A stretch of DNA of 64,000 nt from Rhizobium sp. ZPR4 (GCF_040215725.1 NZ_CP157967.1:2542001-2606000), one strand, 5' to 3'. Counted from the first letter of the stretch, positions 45,727 to 55,104 are shown. Notes: a model not told the origin generated them from the sequence alone. Numbers and translations: made by a program.

Positions 45727-46185
45727 ATGTTCGACAACCTCATCGTCGAACTCGGCCCCTGGAGCTGGTGGCTCGTCGGTCTGGTCTTGCTTGCCGCCGA
45801 GCTGATCCTGCCGGGCTTCTTCCTGGTGTGGATCGGGCTCGCCGGCATCATCGTCGGCGCCCTGTCGCTCCTCTTCTGGGAGCACAGCTTCTGGGTCTGG
45901 CAGGTGCAGGGATTGGTCTTTGCGGCAACGGCTGTGATCGTCACCCTCATCGGCCGCCGCTATCTCTACAACAACAACCAGGTGACCGATGAGCCTTTCC
46001 TGAACCAGCGCAGCGCTAGCCTGGTCGGGCGCACGGCAACCCTCGACCAACCGATCGCCGAAGGCCGCGGGCGCATTCGCCTGAACGATACCTATTGGAC
46101 GGTCAACGGGCCGGACCTGCCTGTTGGCACCCGCGTCAAAGTGGTCGCCAGCAATGGTCGCGAGCTCACGGTCGAACCGGTCTGA
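45727..46185 (+). CDS. NfeD family membrane protein
   Basis: 152 aa. Three or four membrane segments (WSWWLVGLVLLAAELILPGF, FLVWIGLAGIIVGALSLLFW and VWQVQGLVFAATAVIVTLIG) are followed by the C-terminal OB-fold (GRTATLDQPIAEGRGRIRLN, then TYWTVNGPDLPVGTRVKVV). NfeD partners with SPFH proteins in membrane organisation. It starts 1 base after the SPFH stop and ends right against the convergent KpsF gene. Confidence 0.92.
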   Translation: MFDNLIVELGPWSWWLVGLVLLAAELILPGFFLVWIGLAGIIVGALSLLFWEHSFWVWQVQGLVFAATAVIVTLIGRRYLYNNNQVTDEPFLNQRSASLVGRTATLDQPIAEGRGRIRLNDTYWTVNGPDLPVGTRVKVVASNGRELTVEPV

Positions 46186-47181
46186 TCAGGCGACGCCGAT
46201 CCGCAGCAGATCATGAAAATGCACGACGCCGATCGGCCGGCGCGCTTCGTCGATGACCATCAGAGCCGAGATATTGTGACGGTTGAGCGCGGCCATGGCG
46301 CTCGTCGCCAGCGTCGTCTCCTTCACCGTCTTCGGGTTGCGGGTCATCACCTCGTCCACCAGCTTCTCCGCGAGGCTGGCGCCGAGATTGCGGGCGATAT
46401 CGCCATCGGTGACGATACCGCACAGGCAACCATCGTCATCGATCACGCCGACGCAGCCGAAACGCATCTTCGCTAGCGTCATCGCCGCCTCCGGCATGCC
46501 CGTTCCGAGTTTGACCAGCGGCACACGGTCGCCCTTGTGCATGATGTCGGCGACATGAGAAAGGCTAGCCCCCAGCTTGCCGCCTGGATGAAAGGTACGG
46601 AAATCCTCGGCCGTAAAGCCCCGCGCTTCCAGCAAGGCGACGGTCAGCGCATCGCCGATCGCAAGCTGCAGCAGCGTCGATGTCGTCGGCGCGAGCCCGT
46701 GCGGGCAGGCCTCCTGCTCCTTGGGGAGCAACAGCACTACGTCCGATTCGCGAGCAAGCGTAGAAGTTTCGCCTGATGTAATGGCGATCATCGGGATCGA
46801 GAAGCGGCGGGAATAGCTGATGATGCCGCGCAGTTCAGCACTCTCGCCGCCCCAAGAGATGGCGATGATGACGTCAGCCTGCGTGATCATGCCGAGATCG
46901 CCATGATTGGCTTCGACCGGATGGACGAAGAAAGCCGGCGTACCCGTGGAAGCCAGGCTTGCGGCGAGCTTGTTGCCGATATGGCCGCTCTTGCCAACAC
47001 CGGTGATGACGACGCGCCCACTGATATCGCCGATGAGTTCCACCGCGCGGCTGAAGGGCTCGGCCAGACCATTGGTCAGTGCGCGTTCCAGCGCCTCCAT
47101 GCCCCGTCTCTCGGTCTCAATCGTCCTTATTGCAGATTCGATCGCACCGTTCTCGATGAGTCTTACAGCTCTCTTATTCAT
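46186..47181 (-). CDS. kpsF: KpsF/GutQ-family sugar isomerase (arabinose-5-phosphate isomerase type)
   Basis: 331 aa. SIS domain about 35-165: RVVITGVGKSGHIGNKLAAS, FFVHPVEANHGDLGM, ISWGGESAEL and AITSGETSTLA. Two CBS motifs about 205-325 (DIMHKGDRVPLV; DEVMTRNPKTVK). It should interconvert ribulose- and arabinose-5-phosphate, the first step of Kdo synthesis for LPS. Divergent from the beta-barrel gene across 198 bases with a long-spaced inverted repeat. Confidence 0.9.
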   Translation of the reverse strand: MNKRAVRLIENGAIESAIRTIETERRGMEALERALTNGLAEPFSRAVELIGDISGRVVITGVGKSGHIGNKLAASLASTGTPAFFVHPVEANHGDLGMITQADVIIAISWGGESAELRGIISYSRRFSIPMIAITSGETSTLARESDVVLLLPKEQEACPHGLAPTTSTLLQLAIGDALTVALLEARGFTAEDFRTFHPGGKLGASLSHVADIMHKGDRVPLVKLGTGMPEAAMTLAKMRFGCVGVIDDDGCLCGIVTDGDIARNLGASLAEKLVDEVMTRNPKTVKETTLATSAMAALNRHNISALMVIDEARRPIGVVHFHDLLRIGVA

Positions 47182-47232
47182 GAGCGAGGCCTAACGCTTT
47201 TCTGCAAATCTGTCCACTAAAGATCGACTTAT

Positions 47233-47299
47233 AGTGATGGCGGCAGCCTGCAACGCCCTCCCGACAAATATTATCGAACCCTTTCTTGTCGCCATCACT
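47233..47299. promoter_or_regulatory. Widely spaced 10-bp inverted repeat between kpsF and the OMP gene
   Basis: AGTGATGGCG (47233-47242) and CGCCATCACT (47290-47299) are exact complements separated by 47 bases. The pair sits in the divergent promoter region. It could be paired half-sites or a long stem-loop in the OMP mRNA leader. Confidence 0.45.
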
Positions 47300-47379
47300 T
47301 GGCAACCAAGCGTTAACCACGCGGCTTTACACTTGGGTAAGAATTTAGGTCATTTCCAGCAGGGTCAGATATAAACAAC

Positions 47380-48903
47380 ATGGGCATCGGCAAGGACAAG
47401 GCGGGTCATGGTGCCTTCCGGCTGGCGGCATGGGCGACCTCCGCCGTGCTCGGCTGGGGCATCGCATTCGCCGTAGCGGCGCCGGCCAATGCGCAATCGC
47501 TGTCACCCGATCAGAACCTCGACGACACGTTGCCTGCTTCGGCATCGGCATCGGCATCCCCGACCGATCCGAATGCCGCGACCGCGGCCGATAGCCAGAC
47601 AGCTGCACCGGCAAACCAGACATCGGCCTCCGGCGACGCGCCGTTGAACGCGCCGCTGCGCCTCACCGGCATCGACCCCACAGCCACCGGCTCGACGCTG
47701 GATAACGATCTGCGCCGTGTGAACCAGCGGGAGCCCGCCGTCGACGGTCTGAAGGCCCGCCAGTATCCGGATCGAGCAGATGTCCAGGGCATACCGCTCG
47801 GCACCTTCACCCTGCGCCCTTCGGTCAACCAGTCGATCAACATCGAGCGGGATCGCACCGGCGACGTCAAGGACAACCGCACCTTCCTGCAGACCGATCT
47901 GCGCAGTACCCTGACATCGGATTGGGATCGGCACGCCCTGACCATCACCGGCGAAGGCGTCTGGCAGAAGAACGTCAGCGGCGCGGGCGAAGAGAAGCCA
48001 ACCGTCAATCTGAATGCCGACCTGCGTCTGGATCTTCCCGCCGATACCACCGCGCATGTCACCGCCGGCTATCAATTCTACCGCGAAGACACGAGCGACC
48101 CGAATGCGATCGCCGGCGCCTCGAAGCAATCCGCCGTCAACCAGTACACGGCCGGGCTCTCGCTGGAACGCGATTTCGGCCTGCTGCGCGGCACGACGGC
48201 CGTAGCGCTGACACGCAGCGTATATTCCGATGCCGTCCTATCTGACGGGACGACGGTCACCCTCAGCGACCGTAACCAGACGGCCGGAACCTGGCGCGGG
48301 CGCATCGGCTACGAGCTATCGCCTGCCATCATTCCCTTCGTTGAAGTCACCCTCGGCCGCGCCGTCTACGATGAGACGCGCGACGGCAACGGCTATGCCC
48401 GCTCGAACCAGAGCTATGGCGGCAAGGGCGGCGTCGAGTTCGACCTCGGTGAAAAATTCAAGGGCGAGCTCGGCTTCGGCTACCAGCACACGCAATTCGA
48501 CGATTCGCGCCTCGCCTCGGTCGATTCGCCGACGATCGACGGCAGTCTCGCCTGGTCGCCACAGCGCGGCACGGATATCAGCGTCGGCCTTTCGACCACG
48601 GTCCAGCCCTCCACTACGGCCGGTCTCAGCGGCTACACCGCCTACCAGCTCACGAGCACCGTAAGCCATCAGCTGCGCGACGACCTCACCGCCAAGCTGA
48701 CGGGAGGCCCGACCTGGCGCAATTACCCATCCAATGGCGGTGCCTCCGACGAGGTCGAATACGACGCCGCTTTCGGGCTAACCTGGGGGATCAACCGTTA
48801 CCTCGATCTCACCAGCAATGTCGGCTATCAGCTGACGACGAGAGATGTGGGCGACAACACCCGGCAATTCCAGGCCGGCCTGGGCCTGACCGTAAAACGC
48901 TGA
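47380..48903 (+). CDS. Outer-membrane beta-barrel protein
   Basis: 507 aa. A signal peptide (about 10-38, TSAVLGWGIAFAVAAPANAQ) is followed by an Ala/Ser/Pro-rich region (to about 110). Then come many alternating strands such as HALTITGEGVWQKN, TTAHVTAGYQFYRED, LGEKFKGELGFGYQHTQF and TSNVGYQLTTRD, ending in a strand with basic C-terminus. This matches the rhizobial beta-barrel (BBP2-like) families. Substrate or partner is unknown. It is preceded by kpsF and followed by a terminator and galU. Confidence 0.8.
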   Translation: MGIGKDKAGHGAFRLAAWATSAVLGWGIAFAVAAPANAQSLSPDQNLDDTLPASASASASPTDPNAATAADSQTAAPANQTSASGDAPLNAPLRLTGIDPTATGSTLDNDLRRVNQREPAVDGLKARQYPDRADVQGIPLGTFTLRPSVNQSINIERDRTGDVKDNRTFLQTDLRSTLTSDWDRHALTITGEGVWQKNVSGAGEEKPTVNLNADLRLDLPADTTAHVTAGYQFYREDTSDPNAIAGASKQSAVNQYTAGLSLERDFGLLRGTTAVALTRSVYSDAVLSDGTTVTLSDRNQTAGTWRGRIGYELSPAIIPFVEVTLGRAVYDETRDGNGYARSNQSYGGKGGVEFDLGEKFKGELGFGYQHTQFDDSRLASVDSPTIDGSLAWSPQRGTDISVGLSTTVQPSTTAGLSGYTAYQLTSTVSHQLRDDLTAKLTGGPTWRNYPSNGGASDEVEYDAAFGLTWGINRYLDLTSNVGYQLTTRDVGDNTRQFQAGLGLTVKR

Positions 48904-48948
48904 ACACCGCCTTCGCTCAACTCCAATCCACCCGCTCAAATGAATTGA

Positions 48949-48979
48949 GGCCCGGCATATGCCAGGCCCCAAGATTTTT
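48949..48979 (+). terminator. Terminator after the beta-barrel gene
   Basis: GGCCCGGCAT (48949-48958) pairs with ATGCCAGGCC (48959-48968), one mismatch and a very tight turn, followed by five T (48975-48979). It may also serve convergent galU weakly. Confidence 0.6.
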
Positions 48980-48996
48980 CCCAAAAGGTCGACCCC

Positions 48997-49884
48997 TTAT
49001 TTCAGGGCCGCAATCAATGCCTTGAACTCGTCCTCGATGGTCGGGCGAATATCGTCGCGCGCCAGGGCGAAGGCGACGTTGGCGAGGATGAAGCCATCCT
49101 TTGCACCGCAGTCGAAGGTCTGACCCTGAAAGTGATAGCCGGCGAAATCCTGCGTCTTGGCAAGCTTCAGCATACCGTCCGTCAGCTGGATCTCGTTGCC
49201 GGCACCACGCTCCTGGCTTTCCAGGATACGGAAGATTTCCGGCTGCAGGATGTAACGGCCGTTGATGAAGAAGTTGGACGGAGCCGTGCCCTTGGCCGGC
49301 TTTTCGACCATTTCCGTGATGCGGAAGCCGCTGCCGATCGTCTCGCCGACGCCGACGATGCCGTATTTATGGGTCTGATCCGGCGCACATTCCTCGACGG
49401 CGATGACGTTGCCGCCGCTATGCTCGTAAAGTTCGATCATGCCCTTCATACAGCCCTTTTCGGCGCGCATGACCATGTCGGGCAGCAAAAGCGCGAAGGG
49501 CTCGTCGCCGACGATCTCGCGGGCGCACCAGACGGCGTGACCGAGGCCGAGTGGCTCCTGCTGGCGCGTGAAGCTCGCCGTGCCCGCCTTCGGCAGCAGG
49601 CCGTTCAGCAGCGACAGCTCGGCGTTCTTGTTGCGCTGGCGCAGCGTCTGCTCAAGCTCGAACTGAATATCGAAATAGTCTTCGATGACGTGCTTGCTAC
49701 GGCCCGTGACGAACACGAAATGCTCGATGCCCGCTTCCATCGCCTCGTCGACGACATACTGGATCACCGGCTTGTCCACGACGGTCAGCATCTCCTTCGG
49801 CACCGCCTTGGTCGCCGGCAAGAACCGCGTCCCTAGTCCGGCAACCGGAAATACTGCCTTACGAACCTTCTTATGCTGTCCCAC
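48997..49884 (-). CDS. galU: UTP--glucose-1-phosphate uridylyltransferase
   Basis: 295 aa. [20 protein letters not shown] is the nucleotide-sugar pyrophosphorylase signature. [32 protein letters not shown] and [15 protein letters not shown] follow. It makes UDP-glucose, precursor of exopolysaccharide and LPS cores; rhizobial relatives are also called ExoN. GGAGG precedes the ATG. Length is normal. Confidence 0.95.
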   Translation of the reverse strand: MGQHKKVRKAVFPVAGLGTRFLPATKAVPKEMLTVVDKPVIQYVVDEAMEAGIEHFVFVTGRSKHVIEDYFDIQFELEQTLRQRNKNAELSLLNGLLPKAGTASFTRQQEPLGLGHAVWCAREIVGDEPFALLLPDMVMRAEKGCMKGMIELYEHSGGNVIAVEECAPDQTHKYGIVGVGETIGSGFRITEMVEKPAKGTAPSNFFINGRYILQPEIFRILESQERGAGNEIQLTDGMLKLAKTQDFAGYHFQGQTFDCGAKDGFILANVAFALARDDIRPTIEDEFKALIAALK

Positions 49885-50087
49885 TCATACCTCCTGGGCA
49901 TTAAATCAGTTGGCACCAAGCCATTCTAAAGGTCAGTAGATTAAATTTGCTACTGTTTTGCAAATAATGACTGACCGGAACTTCCATGGTAAAGAATTTG
50001 TTGACTTCGTTCGTTTAGCGTCACGCATGGGCCGATGCTATGTGCATCGCCGCACCGAAATCCAACGATTGATGGACAAGGCTGTAG

Positions 50088-51311
50088 ATGACCGTAAACC
50101 GCAAACACTCCCTTCGTGGTCTCGCTTTGGCGCTCGCGCTCGGCGCCTTGGCGGGATTCCTTCCCGTTAACGCCAATGCTGACCCTGGGTTCCAAAAATG
50201 GATCGCGGGCTTCTATACGACCGCCGCAAAGAGCGGCATTACGCAATCGACCTACCGCAATGCATTTGCCGGTGTGACGGACCCAGACCCCACGGTCCTC
50301 GAAAAGGCGCAGTACCAACCGGAATTCAAGTCCCAAGTCTGGGATTACCTCGACTCCCGTGTCAATCCCTATACGGTCGATATTGGCCGCAAGATGGCGG
50401 TCAAGTACGGGTCCACACTGCGCACGCTCGAACAGCACTTCGGCGTCGACCGCAATATCATGCTGGCCATCTGGTCGATGGAATCGAATTACGGCGAGGT
50501 TCTGGCCAAGAACGATCGGCTGCACTACGTGCCCCGCGCGCTGGCGACGCTTGCCTATGCCGATCCGAAGCGGGCGAATTATGCCAAGAAGCAGCTCATC
50601 GCCGCGCTGAAGATCCTGCAGAAGGGCGATATCTCGCGCAAGGATCTGAACGGCTCCTGGGCCGGTGCCATGGGCCATACGCAGTTCATCCCGACCAGCT
50701 ACCTGCTCTATGCTGTCGATGCCGATGGCAGCGGCCATGCCGATATCTGGAATTCCGTTCCGGACGCATTGGCGACGACAGCCAATCTTCTCGCCAAGAA
50801 CGGCTGGGATACCGGCCGTACCTGGGGTTATGAAGTCACCGTGCCGCCCGGTGGCGGCGCCCAGGCTGGCAAGACGCACACGATTGCGCAATGGGCGGCT
50901 CTCGGCTTCGTGCGCCCCAACGGCAAGGGCTTCCGCACGACCTCCGACCGCGCACAGCTGAAGATGCCCGGCGGTCCGAACGGCCCAGGCTTCCTGATGA
51001 CCGGCAACTTCTTCACCATCAAGCGCTACAACGCCTCCGACAGCTATGCGCTCGCCGTCGGTCTGCTCGCGGACCAGATCGCCGGCTATGGCGGCATGCA
51101 GCAATCCTGGCCCCGCCCGAGCGGCGCGCTCGACGTCAAGCAGAAATTCGAGCTGCAGACGCGCCTGAAGGAACTCGGCTATTATGACGGCGTCGTCGAC
51201 GGCAATTTCGGCTCGGGCTCCAAGGCTGCCATCAGCGCCGTCCAGGAACGCATGGGCATGGATGCGGATGGCGAGCCCTCGATGAGCCTGCTGAAGGCAT
51301 TGCGCAAGTAA
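50088..51311 (+). CDS. Membrane-bound lytic murein transglycosylase B family protein
   Basis: 407 aa. A signal peptide (about 8-31) precedes an MltB-type domain. Catalytic Glu132 lies in IWSMESNYG, with WAGAMGHTQFIPTSY and DGSGHADIWNSVPDALA following. A C-terminal peptidoglycan-binding domain (about 345-405: LKELGYYDGVVDGNFGSGSK) is present. It cleaves glycan strands of peptidoglycan. The next gene, an SGNH protein, starts 80 bases later. Confidence 0.93.
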   Translation: MTVNRKHSLRGLALALALGALAGFLPVNANADPGFQKWIAGFYTTAAKSGITQSTYRNAFAGVTDPDPTVLEKAQYQPEFKSQVWDYLDSRVNPYTVDIGRKMAVKYGSTLRTLEQHFGVDRNIMLAIWSMESNYGEVLAKNDRLHYVPRALATLAYADPKRANYAKKQLIAALKILQKGDISRKDLNGSWAGAMGHTQFIPTSYLLYAVDADGSGHADIWNSVPDALATTANLLAKNGWDTGRTWGYEVTVPPGGGAQAGKTHTIAQWAALGFVRPNGKGFRTTSDRAQLKMPGGPNGPGFLMTGNFFTIKRYNASDSYALAVGLLADQIAGYGGMQQSWPRPSGALDVKQKFELQTRLKELGYYDGVVDGNFGSGSKAAISAVQERMGMDADGEPSMSLLKALRK

Positions 51312-51391
51312 GCCGCCTCAAGCGAATCCGGGATCGCCGGACGATGAAATCGTCCTTATGCGACCACGGAGTCGTGAGCGGAAGAGAAGCT

Positions 51392-52582
51392 ATGATGAAA
51401 CACTCTGCCCGCGCGACCATGGTGACCTTGAAGGTGGTTCTGACAGCGTTCCTCTCCGCCGTCATCGCCTTTGGTTGCCTGCCGAACATCGCCGAGGCGC
51501 AGGAGCGGCCGCGGCGAAACCTGCTCGACATGCTGTTCGGCACCCGCGAGCCCGACTACCCGGACCAGCCGGCCGAGCAACCACCGCCGCGGCGCAAGGT
51601 GCAGCCGAAAAAGCGGCCGACCCCGCCGCCACGCCAGCAGGTCGCGCAGCCGGAAACGCCGCCACCGGCGGAAAAGCTTCCCGACGCCAAGACCATCCTC
51701 GTCGTCGGCGACTTTCTGGCGAGCGGCTTGGCCACCGGACTGGAGGATGCCTTCTCCACCTCCCCCGGCGTGGTCGTCCAGTCACGCGGCAACGTCGCCT
51801 CCGGTCTCGTGCGGCAGGATTATTACAACTGGCCGCAGCAATTGCCCGGGATGATCGACCAGCTGAAACCGGCCATGGTCGTTGTCATGATCGGCGCCAA
51901 TGATCGCCAGCAGATGATCGGCGACGGGCTGAACGAGAAATACGGTACCGACCCCTGGTTCCTTGCCTATGAAGAGCGTGTGCAGCAATTCGGCAAACTT
52001 GTGACGAGCCGCCATATCCCACTGCTCTGGGTCGGCCTGCCCTCCTTCGGCTCGGACCAGCTGACCGCCAGCGCGGTCAAGCTCAATCAGATCTATCAAA
52101 GCCAGGTGACCAGCGTCGGCGGCGAATTCATCGACATCTGGGACGGATTTACCGACCAGAACGGCGAATTCATCGTCACCGGTTCGGATATCAACGGCCA
52201 GCAGGTCCGGTTAAGGACGGCGGACGGCGTCAACCTGACGGCTGCCGGCAAGCGCAAGGTCGCCTTCTATCTCGAGAAATCCGCACGCCGGATCTTGGGC
52301 GATCAGGCAAGCCCCGACATCACGCGCCTGGACACGGGCAATCCGCTGCCGGCGCAACAGGCCAATCTTCCCGGCGCGGAACCGGAGAAGATCACCCGCA
52401 CGCAGCCGATGAGCCTCTCGGATCCCGATCTCGACGGCGGCTCTCAGCTTCTGGGCAGCAGCCCTGCGCCAGCCGTAGCGACCTCATCACCACGCGATCT
52501 TCTGGTCGAGAAGGGTCTGATGGACCCGGCGCCGGTCGGCCGCGTCGACGACTACAGATTGCCGGGATCGGTCGCACGCTAG
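51392..52582 (+). CDS. DUF459 SGNH/GDSL-hydrolase-like protein
   Basis: 396 aa from the ATG at 51392 with GGAAGAGAAG upstream. A signal segment (VVLTAFLSAVIAFGCLPNIA) is followed by a Pro/Arg-rich linker and the SGNH-like domain. In that domain ILVVGDFLASGLATGL carries an Asp where the GDSL Ser would be expected, then VVMIGANDRQ (the N block) and DGVNLTAAGKRKV. The altered first block (GDFLA) may mean reduced or lost hydrolase activity. DUF459 relatives are linked to O-acetylation of surface polysaccharide in some bacteria; here the role is unknown. Confidence 0.82.
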   Translation: MMKHSARATMVTLKVVLTAFLSAVIAFGCLPNIAEAQERPRRNLLDMLFGTREPDYPDQPAEQPPPRRKVQPKKRPTPPPRQQVAQPETPPPAEKLPDAKTILVVGDFLASGLATGLEDAFSTSPGVVVQSRGNVASGLVRQDYYNWPQQLPGMIDQLKPAMVVVMIGANDRQQMIGDGLNEKYGTDPWFLAYEERVQQFGKLVTSRHIPLLWVGLPSFGSDQLTASAVKLNQIYQSQVTSVGGEFIDIWDGFTDQNGEFIVTGSDINGQQVRLRTADGVNLTAAGKRKVAFYLEKSARRILGDQASPDITRLDTGNPLPAQQANLPGAEPEKITRTQPMSLSDPDLDGGSQLLGSSPAPAVATSSPRDLLVEKGLMDPAPVGRVDDYRLPGSVAR

Positions 52583-52820
52583 GCGGCACGGATGCGGTTT
52601 GACAAGGCCCCGCCCCGCCAATAAAAGAACCGCATGAGCACCAAAAGCGCAGATCAATTCGATCGTTACCGCACCTGCCCGCAGGCTGCGATTGTGCGCG
52701 CTTTCTCCGGCCGAGGTCTCCGCGTCCAGTCGTGACAGCCGGAGGCATTGATGCGTCCGGCGGCTGCTGGACGTAAAGCCCTCACCTCAGAACATCAACG
52801 TTGCCCATGGAGAATGGCAC

Positions 52821-53570
52821 GTGCTCAATATCTATAACGTCAATTCGCTCGTTCATTGGGAAGAGCGGGACATCCGGCTACGCGACGACTTCATCCGCTT
52901 CTTTTCCGACGAAGTCGCAAACTTCCTGCGATCGGCAAATCCCGCCTGGGATATGCGTAGGGTCGAGGCCCCGACCCTGGTGCCGCGAAACCTCGTCTCG
53001 GACGCCTATTCCAACACGGACATATGGGTACAGGAGCGAATGTCGGACACCGAGGCCGAACTCGCGCTGCGCCCCGAAACGACACCGTCTACCTATGTCT
53101 ACATGCAGCATCTTCTCGGAAATCATTCGAAAACAAGGTTGCCCTTATGCGTCTGGCAGGCCGGGAAATCCTATCGCCGCGAACAGGATCAACCGAGCAA
53201 GCATGTGCGGCTCAAGGAATTCTGGCAGCTCGAATTCCAATGCGCTTTCACCGCAGACAGCGGTAACGACTACCATGCCGCCTCGCTGGAACCGGTTCGC
53301 CGGATGATCGCCTCGGTCATCCATCTGCCAACGCGGATCGTGCCGTCCGATCGCGTTCCGGCCTATTCTGAGATCACCATGGATATCGAGGTCGACAACG
53401 GCGACAAATGGATGGAGGTCTGCTCGATTTCAAAACGCACGGACTTCCCTCAGCGCTACCGCAGCCAGCCGAAGAAAGGGCCTGCGATAGACCACGAGGT
53501 TGCAGTGCTGGAAATCGCCATCGGCCTCGACCGCTGCATCTACAACTGGAACGTCGCCGCAAGCCGATAA
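52821..53570 (+). CDS. Stand-alone class II aminoacyl-tRNA-synthetase-like core (GlyRS type)
   Basis: 249 aa from a GTG at 52821 with GGAG nine bases upstream. Motif 1 region: RRVEAPTLVPRN (46-57). LRPETTPSTYVYM (83-95) resembles the LRPETAQG segment of GlyRS. Motif 2: QAGKSYRREQDQPSKHVRLK (113-132) then EFWQLEF. MEVCSISKRTDF (198-209) resembles the GlyRS EIxGIAxRTD segment. Motif 3: IAIGLDRCIYN with Arg238. ATP-binding Arg of motifs 2 and 3 are kept, so amino-acid activation is plausible. There is no anticodon-binding or editing domain. Rhizobia normally use the unrelated two-subunit GlyRS, so this is not the housekeeping enzyme. Target unknown. It is monocistronic. Confidence 0.75.
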   Translation: MLNIYNVNSLVHWEERDIRLRDDFIRFFSDEVANFLRSANPAWDMRRVEAPTLVPRNLVSDAYSNTDIWVQERMSDTEAELALRPETTPSTYVYMQHLLGNHSKTRLPLCVWQAGKSYRREQDQPSKHVRLKEFWQLEFQCAFTADSGNDYHAASLEPVRRMIASVIHLPTRIVPSDRVPAYSEITMDIEVDNGDKWMEVCSISKRTDFPQRYRSQPKKGPAIDHEVAVLEIAIGLDRCIYNWNVAASR

Positions 53571-53591
53571 CGACACAAGCCGATAACGACA
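53560..53591. repeat. Perfect 16-bp tandem repeat spanning a stop codon
   Basis: CAAGCCGATAACGACA occurs twice head to tail (53560-53575, 53576-53591). The first copy contains the last codons and TAA stop of the aaRS-like gene. Confidence 0.85.
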
Positions 53592-53620
53592 AAGGCCGGG
53601 TTCATTACGAACCCGACCTT
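53592..53620 (-). terminator. Hairpin after gltD
   Basis: AAGGCCGGGTTC and GAACCCGACCTT (12 bases, one mismatch) with loop ATTAC, 30 bases after the gltD stop. Only a short T-run on the minus strand (TTT). Confidence 0.6.
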
Positions 53621-53649
53621 CGATCATTGCAGGAAAATAGCGGTAAAGC

Positions 53650-55104
53650 TCAGTTCGGCAGAACCGTCGAACCCATCAGAGCCTCATCGATGGCGCGGGC
53701 GGCCTGGCGGCCCTCGCGGATCGCCCAGACCACCAGCGACTGGCCGCGGCGAATGTCGCCGGCGGTCCAGAGCTTGTCGACCGAGGTCTTGTAGTCCTTG
53801 TCGTTGGCAACGACGTTGGTCGAGCCGCGGCGGTCGGTATTCACAGTCAGCTTGCCGTCGAGTTCCTTGAGCACGCTGTCGGTGAACGGGCCGCGGAAGC
53901 CGATGGCGATGAAGGCGAGATCGGCGCGGATGACGAATTCCGTGCCGGCAATCGGCTTGCGGCGCTCATCCACTTCGCAGCACTTCACGCCGGTCAACAC
54001 GCCGTCTTCGCCGATGAATTCAAGTGTCGCAACCTGGAATTCGCGGACGGCACCTTCGGCCTGCGAGGAAGAGGTGCGCATCTTCGTCGCCCAGAACGGC
54101 CATACGGCGAGCTTGTCTTCCTTTTCCGGCGGCTGCGGACGAATGTCGAGCTGCGTCACCTTCACCGCACCCTGGCGGAATGCCGTGCCGACGCAGTCGG
54201 ACGCCGTATCGCCACCGCCGACGACGACGATGTGCTTGCCACCGGCAAGGATCGGATCGGCAGGCCAGCCGACGCTGTCGATGCTTTCGCGGCCGACGCG
54301 GCGATTCTGCTGCACGAGATAAGGCATGGCATCATGGACGCCTGCGAGCGTCGTGCCGGGAATGCCGGCTTCGCGCGGGGTTTCCGAGCCGCCGCAATAG
54401 AGCACGGCATCATAGTCTGCCAGAAGCTGCTCCATCTTCACGTCAACGCCGACATTGACGCCGCAATGGAAGGTGACGCCCTCGCCCTTCATCTGCTCGA
54501 CGCGGCGGTCGATGAAGTTCTTCTCCATCTTAAAGTCCGGAATGCCGTAGCGCAGCAGGCCGCCGGCCTTGCTTTCGCGCTCGTAGAGATGAACGTCGTG
54601 ACCTGCGCGGCCGAGCTGTTGAGCCGCTGCCATGCCGGCAGGACCGGAGCCAATGATCGCGACTTTCTTGCCCGTATGCACGGTTGCCGGCTGCGGCCGG
54701 ATGAAGCCGAGCTCATACGCCTTGTCGGCGATCGCCTGCTCCACGGTCTTGATGGCGACCGGTGCATCTTCCAGGTTCAGCGTGCAGGCTTCCTCGCAAG
54801 GGGCGGGGCAAACACGGCCGGTGAATTCCGGGAAGTTGTTGGTCGAATGCAGGTTGTGGATCGCCTGTTCCCAGTTGTTGTTGTAAACGAGGTCGTTCCA
54901 ATCGGGGATCTGATTGTGCACCGGGCAGCCGGTCGGGCCGTGGCAATAGGGAATGCCACAGTCCATGCAGCGGGCTGCCTGTTTCTGCACTTCCGGGTCC
55001 GACATGGGGATCGTGAATTCACGGAAATGCCGGATGCGATCCGACGCCGGCTGATACTTCGCCACCTGCCGATCGATCTCCAAGAAGCCTGTTACCTTGC
55101 CCAT
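53650..55104 (-). CDS. gltD: Glutamate synthase (NADPH) small subunit
   Basis: 484 aa. N-terminal Cys clusters (ARCMDCGIPYCHGPTGCPVH, then CPAPCEEACTL) bind iron-sulfur centres. FAD fold VAIIGSGPAGMAAAQQLGRA and NADPH fold VVVGGGDTASDCVGTA follow. It passes electrons from NADPH to GltB. It lies 177 bases after gltB on the same strand; that gap has GCGATCGC motifs and a small hairpin followed by TCTTTT, so partial termination between the two genes is possible. Confidence 0.96.
   Translation of the reverse strand: MGKVTGFLEIDRQVAKYQPASDRIRHFREFTIPMSDPEVQKQAARCMDCGIPYCHGPTGCPVHNQIPDWNDLVYNNNWEQAIHNLHSTNNFPEFTGRVCPAPCEEACTLNLEDAPVAIKTVEQAIADKAYELGFIRPQPATVHTGKKVAIIGSGPAGMAAAQQLGRAGHDVHLYERESKAGGLLRYGIPDFKMEKNFIDRRVEQMKGEGVTFHCGVNVGVDVKMEQLLADYDAVLYCGGSETPREAGIPGTTLAGVHDAMPYLVQQNRRVGRESIDSVGWPADPILAGGKHIVVVGGGDTASDCVGTAFRQGAVKVTQLDIRPQPPEKEDKLAVWPFWATKMRTSSSQAEGAVREFQVATLEFIGEDGVLTGVKCCEVDERRKPIAGTEFVIRADLAFIAIGFRGPFTDSVLKELDGKLTVNTDRRGSTNVVANDKDYKTSVDKLWTAGDIRRGQSLVVWAIREGRQAARAIDEALMGSTVLPN

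Noticed and set aside
52634..52735. 33-codon ORF upstream of the aaRS-like gene
   Set aside because: Out of frame with it, no clear RBS and no recognisable sequence.
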